The notes under the pieces were generated by a model. The model ran no database searches and had not been told where the DNA came from. It saw nothing but the letters and a program-made list of their open reading frames with translations. A stretch of 64,000 nucleotides of DNA from Hyphomicrobium nitrativorans NL23 (GTDB lineage: Bacteria; Pseudomonadota; Alphaproteobacteria; Rhizobiales; Hyphomicrobiaceae), in NCBI RefSeq assembly GCF_000503895.1, contig NC_022997.1, positions 888,501 through 952,500 on the forward strand, given 5' to 3'. The translations under genes were made by a program, and so were the position numbers. Of this stretch, positions 51,701 through 60,585 are shown piece by piece. Position 1 is the first letter of the stretch; every line of letters begins with the position of its first letter.

Positions 51701-53384
51701 GGCCGAGAAGGTCAAAATCTATCGCGACACGCTGGCAGAGACCGGCCGCAATCCGGACGATTACACCGTGACGCTGATGCTGCACACGTTGATCGGCAAC
51801 GATCGGGAAGAGGTGCGCACGGCCGCTCGCGAGCCGATGAAGGCGTATCTGCGCAGCGCCGCGGCGCTGATCAAGCAATATGCGTGGGCGTTCCCTGCCT
51901 TCAAGAAGCCCAAGGGTGCTACGCAGCCCATGGACATCGACCTCCAGTCTCTGGATCCGGATGAGATGGATGCCATCCTCGAATTCGCATTCCTGCGCTA
52001 CTTCGACGATAGCGGTCTCTTCGGCACGGTGGACGATGCGCTGGCGCGGGCCGAGCAGGTGATGGCCATCGGTGTGAACGAGATCGCCTGTCTCGTGGAC
52101 TTCGGCGTGCCGATGGAGCGGGCCTTGTCCGCGCTTGAGCCTCTGGCGGAGGTGGTATCCGGTTTGAAACAACGCGCGAGCGTTATCACGGATGTCGCGG
52201 CGGACGGTCTCGCCGATCTCGTTCGCCGCCATGGCGTTACGCATTTTCAATGCACGCCGTCGATGGCCACCATGGTGCTGATGAGCGACGAGGATCGCGA
52301 GGCGCTCTCTGCTGTCCGGCACCTCTTCATCGGCGGTGAAGCGCTGCAGCCCAGCCTGGTCGAGGCGCTCGGTCAGGCGACCTCCGCGACCGTCGAGAAC
52401 ATGTATGGCCCGACAGAGACGACGATCTGGTCGTCCACCGGCCCCGCGCGGTCCGGGGGGAGCGGCTCGGCGCCGCTCGGTACGCCTATCGCCAACACGC
52501 AGCTCTATGTCCTCGATGACGCACTGCATCCCGTGCCGTCAGGAGCGGCGGGTGAGCTGTACATTGGCGGCGATGGTGTCACGCGCGGCTACCTCGGACG
52601 CGAAGACCTCACGGCCGAGCGCTTCCTCGACAACCCGTTTGTGCCGGGTGGCCGTATTTACAGGACGGGCGACCTGGTCCGGATCGGCGAGGACGGCGAG
52701 ATCCATTTCCTCGGCCGCGCGGATCATCAGGTCAAGGTGCGCGGCTATCGCATCGAGCTCGGTGAAATCGAGGCCCGCCTCGGTTGCCATCCCGATGTCG
52801 CGGAGGCGGTGGTCGTGGTGCGAGAGGACGAGCCGAACGACACGCGCATCGTCACCTATGTTCGCTTCAAAGGCGAGCCTGTCTCCGACGCTGCCCTGAA
52901 GGCTCACGTCTCGGCAGAGCTTCCTGATTTTATGGTGCCGGCGCATTTCGTGACAATGACTGCCTTCCCGCTGACGCCGAACGCAAAGGTGGACCGGAAA
53001 GCGTTGCCGCGACCGGACGAGGTGCGCCAAGCGGCACCCGTGGTCCAGTATGTGGCGCCCTCGGACGATCTTGAGGTGCGTCTTGCGGACGCCTTCAAGC
53101 GGTTGCTCGGTGTGGAGCGAGTCGGCGCGTCCGACAACTTCTTCACGATCGGCGGGCATTCGCTGCTTGCCGTTCAGCTTCACCGCGATCTCAAGGCCAA
53201 CGTTGCGGCGGATATTACGATCACCGACATTTACCGTTTCCCGACCGTGAAGGGGCTCGCGAGCCATGTTCGCGACCGAGGCCAGGCGGATAAGCACCTT
53301 GAGAATGTGGCCAACCGTGCAGCGATGCGCCGCCAAGCGATGCTCGGACGCCGCGATCCCGGGCGTGCGCGCGACGTGTCGTGA
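48735..53384 (+). CDS. NRPS: formyltransferase, remnant C, A domain split by luciferase-like monooxygenase, PCP
   Basis: A 1549-residue synthetase starting at GTG (ATG at 48741 also in frame). Residues 1-240 are a formyltransferase domain with the active-site set N93, H95 and D131 (NFHDGPLPRYAG, IDKGDI). Residues about 350-550 resemble only the C-terminal part of a condensation domain; HHxxxDG is absent. The A domain runs 555-770 (YTSGSTGRPKGVM, FDISVLELFW), is interrupted at 785-1140 by an FMN luciferase-like monooxygenase of the MupA/Atu3671 type (LDFSLYFWGND, WTPERHFHAFGG), and resumes 1148-1425 (NMYGPTETT, YRTGDLVRI, K1422). The carrier serine is S1476 (GGHSL). There is no thioesterase. 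The probable product is an N-formylated, alpha-oxidised aminoacyl thioester passed to the PKS. Confidence 0.92.
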   Translation: MTMIACVLMGDGSLLVQCGETLLARGHKVVAVATTTESVVEWAARHGISVVTSETRDLARDLAPFEYDWFFSIANLRLVPESVWLRAGQGAANFHDGPLPRYAGLNTPAWAILKGETQYGVTWHALTDSIDKGDIYADVAFEISDADTALTLNAKCFEAGMTSFTTLLDRVENCQAKSWPQPAVASRYFGLIDRPEGAATIDFERTTGEIWRLVRGLSFGDGYVNPLSLPKLRTPSGAYAVTSLEVADAEAPNAPGTVVSVRENGAIVAAADGAVSIEALADSSGQAVPLTAVLTAGDILPALDEAEAARLTILMADLARHEEFFRRRLVGAENPEIDGVVPASPEAVPEWEAVEVALPDNLRGDKAVAALVSYVARTGRKARVRIAYADDDLAALANEHRGYVAPSVPLTLDVTNETTVDALERVIETELAEVRRRRGHAGDLVSRTPRLAPGPATLAIRQTAHARSVGDEGLPGSVLTFVAASDAATLRILFDGARLPKPAANAIAAQIEALLAALASGEAPERVSDLPLISKADIDELVVARNRTARDYDRAALVHTLISAQAARTPDATALISGDARLTYRELEARADRVATTLSALGVGADTPVGLYVERSLDLVVGALAILKAGGAYVPLDPTYPKDRVALMIEDSGLSILLTQEGLKPPAGDGRVRSVTVEDALSGAEDATPANVEPHNLAYVIYTSGSTGRPKGVMVEHRNVVNFFAGMDDRISMPGDGSQPVWLAVTSLSFDISVLELFWTLTRGFAVVIHTGRQQAATPHRAAGGHGLDFSLYFWGNDDGAGSRKYQLLLEGARFADAHGFSAVWTPERHFHAFGGPYPNPSVTGAAVAAVTKTLEIRAGSCVLPLHHPARVAEEWAVIDNISNGRVGIAFASGWMPEDFLLRPENAPPHNKTALLRDIDVVRRLWRGEAVPFDAPGGKQVNVVTQPRPVSPELKIWVTTAGNPDTYREAARLGANVLTHLLGQSIEEVAEKVKIYRDTLAETGRNPDDYTVTLMLHTLIGNDREEVRTAAREPMKAYLRSAAALIKQYAWAFPAFKKPKGATQPMDIDLQSLDPDEMDAILEFAFLRYFDDSGLFGTVDDALARAEQVMAIGVNEIACLVDFGVPMERALSALEPLAEVVSGLKQRASVITDVAADGLADLVRRHGVTHFQCTPSMATMVLMSDEDREALSAVRHLFIGGEALQPSLVEALGQATSATVENMYGPTETTIWSSTGPARSGGSGSAPLGTPIANTQLYVLDDALHPVPSGAAGELYIGGDGVTRGYLGREDLTAERFLDNPFVPGGRIYRTGDLVRIGEDGEIHFLGRADHQVKVRGYRIELGEIEARLGCHPDVAEAVVVVREDEPNDTRIVTYVRFKGEPVSDAALKAHVSAELPDFMVPAHFVTMTAFPLTPNAKVDRKALPRPDEVRQAAPVVQYVAPSDDLEVRLADAFKRLLGVERVGASDNFFTIGGHSLLAVQLHRDLKANVAADITITDIYRFPTVKGLASHVRDRGQADKHLENVANRAAMRRQAMLGRRDPGRARDVS

Positions 53385-54049
53385 GCGCTTTCTCCGGCCT
53401 CTTCGACAAACGAATTGCGTTTGCCGAAATCCCGATCGGCGACCCCTCCGTCACGATCTGCGAGGAAGAGGCAGCGGCCGTTTCCAACGCGGTTCTCCGC
53501 CGCAAGCAAGAATACGCGGCGGGGCGCACGTGCGCGCGTCGTGTCCTTGCGGCTCTGGGCGCGTCGCCGTCTCCCTTGCTGGCTGGCTCGGATCGCCTGC
53601 CGAGCTGGCCGACCGATTACGTCGGCAGCATTACGCATGACGACCGTTATGCGGCTGCTGCCGCGGGGCGCATCGCCGACGGCATACGGTCGATCGGCAT
53701 CGATCTGGAGCCGGCCGAGCCTCTACCCGCCGATCTCCACGAACTGATTTGCCGTCCCGAAGAACTGGCGTGGCTCGGCAGACGCCCGGCAGCCGAGCGC
53801 GGCGTGCTCGCCCGCGTGCTTTTCGGCGCAAAGGAGTGTGCGTTCAAATGCCAGTATCCGCTTACGCGCCGGATGCTGGAGTTTCATGAGGTTTCCGTCA
53901 GCCTCGACGTGGGATGCGAAGCTTTTTGCGCGTCGTATTTGTGCGATGAGGTGATTGCGATCTGCGGCCCCGCTGTGCGGGGCCGCTTTAGAATCGCCGG
54001 TGCATCCATCGCGTGCGCGATCGTGTTGGATGTCGCCGCGCTACCATAA
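53381..54049 (+). CDS. 4'-phosphopantetheinyl transferase (EntD/Sfp type)
   Basis: A 222-residue enzyme that loads the phosphopantetheine arm onto carrier proteins. The EntD-type motifs are AAGRTCARRVLAALG, VGSITHDDRY, IGIDLEPAEPLP (metal-binding Asp and Glu) and FGAKECAFKCQYPL (the WxxKE-like motif, here FGAKE). Its GTG start overlaps the NRPS stop by 4 bp (GTGA), so it is made with the NRPS and surely serves both carrier domains in the cluster. The last 25 codons contain a strong hairpin (53964-53986). The stop is 2 bp from the convergent PKS stop. Confidence 0.94.
   Translation: MSAFSGLFDKRIAFAEIPIGDPSVTICEEEAAAVSNAVLRRKQEYAAGRTCARRVLAALGASPSPLLAGSDRLPSWPTDYVGSITHDDRYAAAAAGRIADGIRSIGIDLEPAEPLPADLHELICRPEELAWLGRRPAAERGVLARVLFGAKECAFKCQYPLTRRMLEFHEVSVSLDVGCEAFCASYLCDEVIAICGPAVRGRFRIAGASIACAIVLDVAALP
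53964..53986 (+). terminator. Hairpin inside the 3' end of the PPTase gene
   Basis: GCGGCCCCGC (53964-53973) pairs perfectly with GCGGGGCCGC (53977-53986) around TGT and is followed by TTTA. It lies within coding sequence about 60 bp before the stop. It may act as a terminator for the NRPS-PPTase mRNA or limit read-through between convergent genes; the U-tract is short. Confidence 0.45.
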
Positions 54050-54051
54050 CT

Positions 54052-57000
54052 TCATTCTGCGGCAATCGGCCGAGATGATGGGCCACGGTCGGCGCTCGCC
54101 AGTGCCTCGCGCAGGCGGCTGGCCATAACGCGCACGTGCGGCTCCAGCACCATACTGTCGTGATCGCCCGGGACTTCCTGCACCGAGAGACTTGCTGCGT
54201 AAGGCGCCCAGCCGTTGTCGGGCAGCAGCAGAGCGCGCTCCTCATTGAGGGCACGGTTGCCCGTGACGCGATAGCGTACGTCTTGCTTGGGTCGCATGAG
54301 TAGCACCGGCTCTCCGTAGGGTTGGCCCCGGTAGCGTGACAGCGCCCGGCGAAACGCCGCCTCAAGCTCCTCGTTGTGGAATTGCTCGGCAGACTTCGGC
54401 GATTCGGGCCTGCGGCGCGCTTCCATGCGCCTGCGTTCCCACGCTATACGCCGGCGGGCCCAGTTTCCGAAAAACGCCACGCCTTCCCGCTCCATGTCCT
54501 GGAGCTTCATCAGGATCCGATCCTGGATCGAGAGCGGTACGTCCGCGGGGTAGGGCGTATCGAGTAAAACGACGAGTGCCGTCTTTTCTCCGGCCTTGCG
54601 AAGCTGCTGCGCCATCTCGTAAGCCACAAGGCCGCCGCCTGAGAAGCCACCGATCAGGTAGGGGCCTTCCGGCTGCACCGTTCGGATTTCCGCGAGGTAA
54701 TCGCGCGCCGTCTCCTCGAAGGTTTCGTGCGGCGCCTCGCCGCCGTAGATGCCGCGGGCTTGGAGGCCGTAGACGGGACGATCGGTGCCGATATGGACCG
54801 CGAGATGGCGCAGGTTGAGAATGTTGCCGAACATACCGGCGGCAAGGAAGAACGGGGTGCGGCGGGTCTCCTTTCCCGCGTCCATCCGCACGACATGCCG
54901 GAGCTTGGGCCGATCGAGCGCCGTGACTGTCGCACTTTTGCCCGTGGGTTCGCCGGCCTTCGGCGAGGTTTCTTCGATCAACGCGGCACATTGAGCGATC
55001 GTCGGCGCCTCGAACAGCACAGAGATCGGGAAGTCGACGGCGTAGGCGGCCTTGATCATGCGGAACAGGCGCACTGCGATCAGAGAATGCCCGCCGAGAT
55101 CGAAGAAGTTGTCCTGCGTGCCGATTGCTTTCACGCCAAGGAGCTCGGACCAGAAACCGGCCAGCGTCTTTTCGACATCGGTCGTAGGCTCGATGAAGTC
55201 GACGCCGAGGTTGGGCCGCTCGAAGGTGGTCGAGGCCGCCTCGATCCCATCGACGCGCGCAGCAGCACGCCGAAGGGCCGCGAGATCGATGGAGCTTACG
55301 ATGACCTGCGATTTTCCGGTCCCCACGGCGCGGAGCAACGCTTCGAAGCCGTCTTCCGGCAGGATGCCTTGGTCGACTTGGGCTGCGAGGCGCTGAAGCG
55401 CAGGGCTGAGTTCCGTTCCGCCGGCTGGCGCGCGCGTCGCTGCGGCCCCCTCCGCCTCGGTGGAAAGCGAAGCTGCAAGGTCGATGTTTGCGGGAAGGCG
55501 CCGCACGGTGAAGCCGTTCACGGCGACCAGGACCTGGCCGGCATCGTCCGTGACGGTGACGTCGAAGGTGGCATAATCCGCGCCGAGTTCCCGCGCCGTG
55601 TTGAGGCGCGCGTGGCTCCACAGCGAAGCCGGCAGCGTCCCAAACACCCGGATGCGGCCGTAGGTCATCGGCACCCAAAGGCCGGCGCCGGGATCGTAGT
55701 TTGGGATCAAATCCATGGCGTAGCCGGTCGCGATGTCGAGCAGCGCAGGGTGGACGAGGAAGCCGTCGTCGAGATCGGTCTTGAACGCGTCGTCGAGCGC
55801 GAGCCGTGCGATCGCTTCGCCCTGGCCGAGCGCGACGGAGCGCAAGACCTGCCAGCGAGGGCCGAACTTGAGATTGCCGTCCTGTGCGGATTTGAGTGCG
55901 AGACCCGTCTCTGCTGCGTGAGTTGTCTGGCTGCAAGAGGCGAGCACTTGCGCAATGTCGATGCGGGCAGGGCGCGGGCCGACAAACGCGCTGACCCTGG
56001 CTTCCGCGTGCCGTAGCGGCGTTGTCGCGCCCTCGATACCACGCTCGCTTTCGACGGCGAACATGTAGCCGTCGCCGTCTTTGGCAAGTGTGACGCGCGC
56101 GACCAGGGGCGTTTCGTCCGGAACGTGTAGCGGACGCAGGAATGTGAGGTCTTCGATCTCAAACGGTCCGCCGATGTCGTGCTCTGCGAGCGCTTCGGCT
56201 GCGAACTCGATGTAGCCCGTGCCTGGCCAGATGGCATGGCCCGACTTCAGGCGGTGCTCGTCGAGCACCCACTGGCGCGTGCTGGCGAGGCGGGATTCGA
56301 GCCAGTCGCTGCGGGCGCTGCTGAGGCGCCTGTCGAACAGCGGCGTGCGGGCCGGTTCCACCTTCGGCGCCGCATCCTGGTGCTCGGCCGCGGCGATGGC
56401 GCGGGCCGCGAGCCCGACATTTTTCCAGATGCCCCAATGCAGCGCGAGCGTGCGCCCTGGCGCGCCCGAACGGGTCTCTGCGAAAGCGTTCAGGAATGCG
56501 TTTGCGGCCACGTAATCCACTTGGCCGGCGGGTGCCGTATCGGTGCTCGTCGAGGAGAAGAGCACCATGACGTCGAGTGGCTCATCGGCGAGCACGTCGG
56601 CCAACACGAGCGTGCCGTGGATCTTGGGCGCGAACACGTCCTCGATGTCCGTGGGGTTCTTGAGTGCGATCAGGTCGTCCTTCACCACTCCGGCCGCGTG
56701 CAGCACTCCATGAATGGCGCCGAAGCGCGCTTTGGCATCGGTTACGACGGTGCGCATAGCTTCGGAATTGGTGATGTCGGCCTTCGCGATCATGACCTCG
56801 CCGCCGGCAGCCTCGATGCGTTCGATGGCGGCGATGGCCCGGCCGATCTTGTCGCGCGTGCCGAACGCGGCAAGATAGTCACGCCATTCTTCGCGGTCAG
56901 GCAATTCGGTTCTGCCAATCAGAACCAGGCGCGCCTTGAAGCGCTGCGCCAAGTCTTCGGCGCACGCGGTTGCCAGTTCTCCAAGGCCTCCGGTGATCAA

Positions 57001-60000
57001 ATAGACGCCGCGCTCGCGGAAGGCTGTCTCGCCTTGCGACGCGTCGTCGAGCGTGAGCGGCGCGAAACCTAAAACCCAGCGGCGGCCCCGGCGATAGGCG
57101 GCGATCTCGCTGCCGTTGGCTGCAAGCAGATCGTCCCAAAGCTGGGAAAAAACGACATCCTCGGGATCGTTATCCGCGCTTGCGTTGGCGAGATACCGTA
57201 GAAGACGCGCTCTTTCGCGCGCCAAGAGGCCGAGGCGCGCGTCTGGCGAAAGCGGAAGGTCCACGACGCGCACCGAAACGTTGGGCATTTCGCGCGGTAG
57301 CACCTGGGCGGGTCCGAGCAGTGTCGCTTTCTCCGGATAGCGTACCGCCTCGTTCCCGACACGCTGCATGCCGTTGGTTACGGCCGTGATTTGGAGCGGC
57401 TCGGTTGCGCCGATCTCGCTCAACGCTTGTCCAAGCCAAAGGAGGCTGAGGAATCCGCGCTCGATATTGCGATGGAAGAAACTCGATCCGGGCCGGAAGC
57501 TCTCGTCGTGAGTCAGAAGCCAAAGATGGACGATCCGCTGCGGCAGGCCGCGCTCGGCGGCGAGGTGGTTCAGAAGCGCGTCGTATCCCTCGCGTCCGTG
57601 CTCGGGGCACAGGACGTAATTGCCGGGCGCGACGACGCCGAATGTGTCGCCGAGCGAGACGGTCGCGACCTCATGCCCGAGTTCGCGCAAGCGGTGGGCG
57701 AGGGTATCTCCGAGGGGCGATCCGTCGAGGAAGATCAGCCATGATGCGGGCGTGTCAGCGGCGTCGATCCTGACGTCGGGCGATGCCTGCTTCCAGACCG
57801 GTTCCCATCCCCAGTTCGCCATATCCGGCAGTTTGACGGGCGAGGCCTCGCTCTCTGCCGCACTCGACGGCGCGATGCGTTCGAGAAAGTAGGTCTCATG
57901 CTGGAACGCGTAGGGGGGCAGGTTCACCCGGCGCGGCGCGGTGTCGATGGTCAGCCGGTCGAGCGGAACGTCGAGGCCCACGGCCCATGCGCGACCCACC
58001 GCCGTCAGGAAAAAGAGGCGATCGTCGAGCGTCTCGTCGGCGTGCGGCAGGCTGTTGATGACCTGATTGGCGGGAATGCCCTGCGCCTTGGCAAGCGAGC
58101 CAAGCACACGCCCGGGGCCAACCTCGATGAACACTCGTGACTGCGTTTGCGCGAGCAGGCCGAGCCCGTCGCCGAACCGCACGGTAGATCTGAGATGGCG
58201 CGTCCAGTAGGTGGCGTCCTGTGCTTCGTCCGCGGTGAGCCAGGTGCCGGTCAGGTTGGAGACGATGGGAATGCGAGGGGTCGAAAGCGGCGTCGCCTTG
58301 AGGAAGGCTTCGAAACGTTCGAGGATCGGCGCCAGCATCCGCGAGTGGGCTGCGATGTCGATGGGGATGCGGCTTGCGTCGATGTCGTCGGCGGCAAGTG
58401 CTTCACGGAAGGCTTCGAGCGCTGAATTCGCCCCCGAGACGACGCAGAGTTCCGGCGCGTTCACCGAGGCGAGGTCGAGATCGTCAGGGAGGCGCAGTTT
58501 CAGGGCCGCGGCTCCGAGCGCGACGCTCAACATCCCGCCGGGGGAGATCTCTTCGAACAGCTCGCCGCGAAGACGGACGAGATTGACAGCGCGCTCATAG
58601 CTCAGCACGCCCGCGATGCAAGCCGCAGCGTTCTCGCCCATGGAATGGCCGATCAGCGCAGTGGGCTTCACGCCCCAGCTCATCCAAAGACGTGCTATCG
58701 CCACCTCGACGATGAGGATTGCGGGAAGCTGCAGCGACGGTCGCAGAAAGCGCTCCGCGGCACCGGGTGTAGGTCCGTCGGTTGCGAGCCATATCTCGCG
58801 GATCTCCTGGCTGGCTGCCGCAGGGAGATAAGAAAGTCCTTCATCTACGATCCGGCGGAAAGCCGCTTCGTCCCTGTAGAGGCTGCGGGCCATGTGCGGA
58901 TACTGCGCCCCGCCGCCCGGGAACATGAAGACGGCATCCGCCGTGCCCTCGACCGGCGTATGCGTGAACACGCGGTGCTTATCAGGCTCGGCGAGAATGC
59001 CGATCGCGTCGGCACGGTTGGACACGGCGACGACGCGCCGGTGCTCAAAATGACGCCGCCCGTCGAGCAGCGTATGGGCTACGTCCTGGAGCAGCGCGTC
59101 CGGGTTCGCATCGAGGTGCCGGGCAAGCCGCCGTCCGCCGTCGTCGAGGGCGTTACGGTTTTTGGCGGTGAGGACCAACACGTGCGGGCCGGCTTCGGTC
59201 CGCGCTTCCGTGGCCTTGAGCCTTGGCGGCTCCTCCACGATGATATGGGCGTTGGTGCCGCCGACGCCGAGCGAGTTGACGCCGGCGCGTCGCGGTGCCG
59301 GGCCGGACGGCCAATCCGTCAGGCGGTCGGCAACCACGAACGGGCTCGTCGCGAAGGGGATTGCCGGATTGGGTTTTTCGAAGCCGAGCGTAGGCGGAAT
59401 CTCGCCATTCTTTACGGCGAGCACGGCCTTGATCAGGCTCGCGACACCTGCGGCGGTATCGAGATGGCCGATGTTGGATTTCACCGACCCGACGCGGCAG
59501 AAGCCCGTTTTGTTGGTGGTTTGGCGAAACGCCTGCGTCAGCGCCTCGATTTCGATCGGATCTCCGAGATACGTGCCGGTGCCGTGGCATTCCACGTAGC
59601 CAATCGATTCCGCATCGACGCCAGCTATCGCTTGCGCCTCGACGATGGCTTCCGCCTGGCCGGTGACGCTCGGCGCGAGGTAGCCTGCCTTGCTGGCACC
59701 GTCGTTGTTGACGGCGCTTCCCTTGATGACCGCATGGATGGGATCGCCGTCCGCAATCGCATCGGCGAGGCGGCGCAGCACGACGACGCCGGCACCGCTT
59801 CCGAACACCGTCCCGGATGCGCGATGGTCGAACGAACGGCAGTGGCCGTCGGTCGAGAGGATCTCGCCTTCCTGGTAGACGTAGCCGCGCCGGTGGGGCA
59901 GCTCGATGGTGACGCCGCCCGCGAGCGCCATCTCGCACTCGCCGTTGAGAAGGCTCTGGCAGGCCTGGTGAACCGCGACGAGCGAGGTGGAGCAGGCCGT

Positions 60001-60543
60001 CTGAACGTTGATGCTCGGCCCATGCAGGTCGAACAGATAGGACGCGCGCGTCGCGAGGAAGTCTTTGTCATTGCCCGTATGGCGGAGAAGAAACAGCCCG
60101 ACGTTCTCAACGAGCGAGCGGTGGCTCAAAACGTTGAAATAGAAGTAGCTTCCCATTCCGCAACCGGCGAATACCCCGACGGGCCCGTTGATGCGTGCGG
60201 GCGGACGCGTCGAATCTTCCAACGCTTCCCAGGCGCATTCGAGAAACTGGCGGTGCTGCGGGTCCATGATAGCGGCTTCCTTCGGGCTGAACCCGAAGAA
60301 TTCGGCATCGAATTCCGCGAAGCCTGAAAGAGCTGCCGTGCGCGGCACGTAGTTTTTATGGCGGATTTTCTCGGGATTTTCCCCGGCTTCGATGAGTTGC
60401 TCGGGTGTGCGAGTCTCGATCGATTCCACGCCACCGCGAAGGTTCTGCCAGTATTCCTCGACAGAATTTGCGCCGGGAACGCGCAAGGCCATCCCGATAA
60501 TGGCGATGTCGCTCTGCGACACGCTGCTGCCGCTGTCAGACAT
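54052..60543 (-). CDS. Type I polyketide synthase, KS-AT-KR-DH-ACP-TE
   Basis: A 2163-residue single-module PKS. KS about 11-437, with triad C184 (TACSTS), H320 (ECHGTGT) and H360 (GHLDTAAG). AT about 537-850, with S634 in GHSMGE; the specificity segment reads DIAAHS (731-734), neither the HAFH nor YASH form, so the extender is uncertain. KR about 905-1375, with cofactor loop TGGLGELA (last Gly replaced by Ala) and catalytic Y1344. DH about 1405-1685, with H1430 in LDEHRLKSG and D1603 in HPALLD. ACP S1820 (GGHSL), and TE S1968 (GGFSGGG) with H2128 (GDHDS). KR lying before DH is unusual. The TE should release the product started on the facing NRPS. Confidence 0.92.
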   Translation of the reverse strand: MSDSGSSVSQSDIAIIGMALRVPGANSVEEYWQNLRGGVESIETRTPEQLIEAGENPEKIRHKNYVPRTAALSGFAEFDAEFFGFSPKEAAIMDPQHRQFLECAWEALEDSTRPPARINGPVGVFAGCGMGSYFYFNVLSHRSLVENVGLFLLRHTGNDKDFLATRASYLFDLHGPSINVQTACSTSLVAVHQACQSLLNGECEMALAGGVTIELPHRRGYVYQEGEILSTDGHCRSFDHRASGTVFGSGAGVVVLRRLADAIADGDPIHAVIKGSAVNNDGASKAGYLAPSVTGQAEAIVEAQAIAGVDAESIGYVECHGTGTYLGDPIEIEALTQAFRQTTNKTGFCRVGSVKSNIGHLDTAAGVASLIKAVLAVKNGEIPPTLGFEKPNPAIPFATSPFVVADRLTDWPSGPAPRRAGVNSLGVGGTNAHIIVEEPPRLKATEARTEAGPHVLVLTAKNRNALDDGGRRLARHLDANPDALLQDVAHTLLDGRRHFEHRRVVAVSNRADAIGILAEPDKHRVFTHTPVEGTADAVFMFPGGGAQYPHMARSLYRDEAAFRRIVDEGLSYLPAAASQEIREIWLATDGPTPGAAERFLRPSLQLPAILIVEVAIARLWMSWGVKPTALIGHSMGENAAACIAGVLSYERAVNLVRLRGELFEEISPGGMLSVALGAAALKLRLPDDLDLASVNAPELCVVSGANSALEAFREALAADDIDASRIPIDIAAHSRMLAPILERFEAFLKATPLSTPRIPIVSNLTGTWLTADEAQDATYWTRHLRSTVRFGDGLGLLAQTQSRVFIEVGPGRVLGSLAKAQGIPANQVINSLPHADETLDDRLFFLTAVGRAWAVGLDVPLDRLTIDTAPRRVNLPPYAFQHETYFLERIAPSSAAESEASPVKLPDMANWGWEPVWKQASPDVRIDAADTPASWLIFLDGSPLGDTLAHRLRELGHEVATVSLGDTFGVVAPGNYVLCPEHGREGYDALLNHLAAERGLPQRIVHLWLLTHDESFRPGSSFFHRNIERGFLSLLWLGQALSEIGATEPLQITAVTNGMQRVGNEAVRYPEKATLLGPAQVLPREMPNVSVRVVDLPLSPDARLGLLARERARLLRYLANASADNDPEDVVFSQLWDDLLAANGSEIAAYRRGRRWVLGFAPLTLDDASQGETAFRERGVYLITGGLGELATACAEDLAQRFKARLVLIGRTELPDREEWRDYLAAFGTRDKIGRAIAAIERIEAAGGEVMIAKADITNSEAMRTVVTDAKARFGAIHGVLHAAGVVKDDLIALKNPTDIEDVFAPKIHGTLVLADVLADEPLDVMVLFSSTSTDTAPAGQVDYVAANAFLNAFAETRSGAPGRTLALHWGIWKNVGLAARAIAAAEHQDAAPKVEPARTPLFDRRLSSARSDWLESRLASTRQWVLDEHRLKSGHAIWPGTGYIEFAAEALAEHDIGGPFEIEDLTFLRPLHVPDETPLVARVTLAKDGDGYMFAVESERGIEGATTPLRHAEARVSAFVGPRPARIDIAQVLASCSQTTHAAETGLALKSAQDGNLKFGPRWQVLRSVALGQGEAIARLALDDAFKTDLDDGFLVHPALLDIATGYAMDLIPNYDPGAGLWVPMTYGRIRVFGTLPASLWSHARLNTARELGADYATFDVTVTDDAGQVLVAVNGFTVRRLPANIDLAASLSTEAEGAAATRAPAGGTELSPALQRLAAQVDQGILPEDGFEALLRAVGTGKSQVIVSSIDLAALRRAAARVDGIEAASTTFERPNLGVDFIEPTTDVEKTLAGFWSELLGVKAIGTQDNFFDLGGHSLIAVRLFRMIKAAYAVDFPISVLFEAPTIAQCAALIEETSPKAGEPTGKSATVTALDRPKLRHVVRMDAGKETRRTPFFLAAGMFGNILNLRHLAVHIGTDRPVYGLQARGIYGGEAPHETFEETARDYLAEIRTVQPEGPYLIGGFSGGGLVAYEMAQQLRKAGEKTALVVLLDTPYPADVPLSIQDRILMKLQDMEREGVAFFGNWARRRIAWERRRMEARRRPESPKSAEQFHNEELEAAFRRALSRYRGQPYGEPVLLMRPKQDVRYRVTGNRALNEERALLLPDNGWAPYAASLSVQEVPGDHDSMVLEPHVRVMASRLREALASADRGPSSRPIAAE

Positions 60544-60585
60544 CTCGGTCGTGTCTCCAGTCCCTCTGTGGTCAAGAGCGCGGAT

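Noticed and set aside
54362-55936. 524-codon minus-strand open frame in another frame of the PKS
   Set aside because: Arg/Pro/Ser-rich translation; the overlapping frame contains intact DH, ACP and TE motifs.
58645-60327. 560-codon plus-strand open frame opposite the PKS
   Set aside because: Opposite strand of clear KS and AT coding sequence; no recognisable motif, so a shadow frame.
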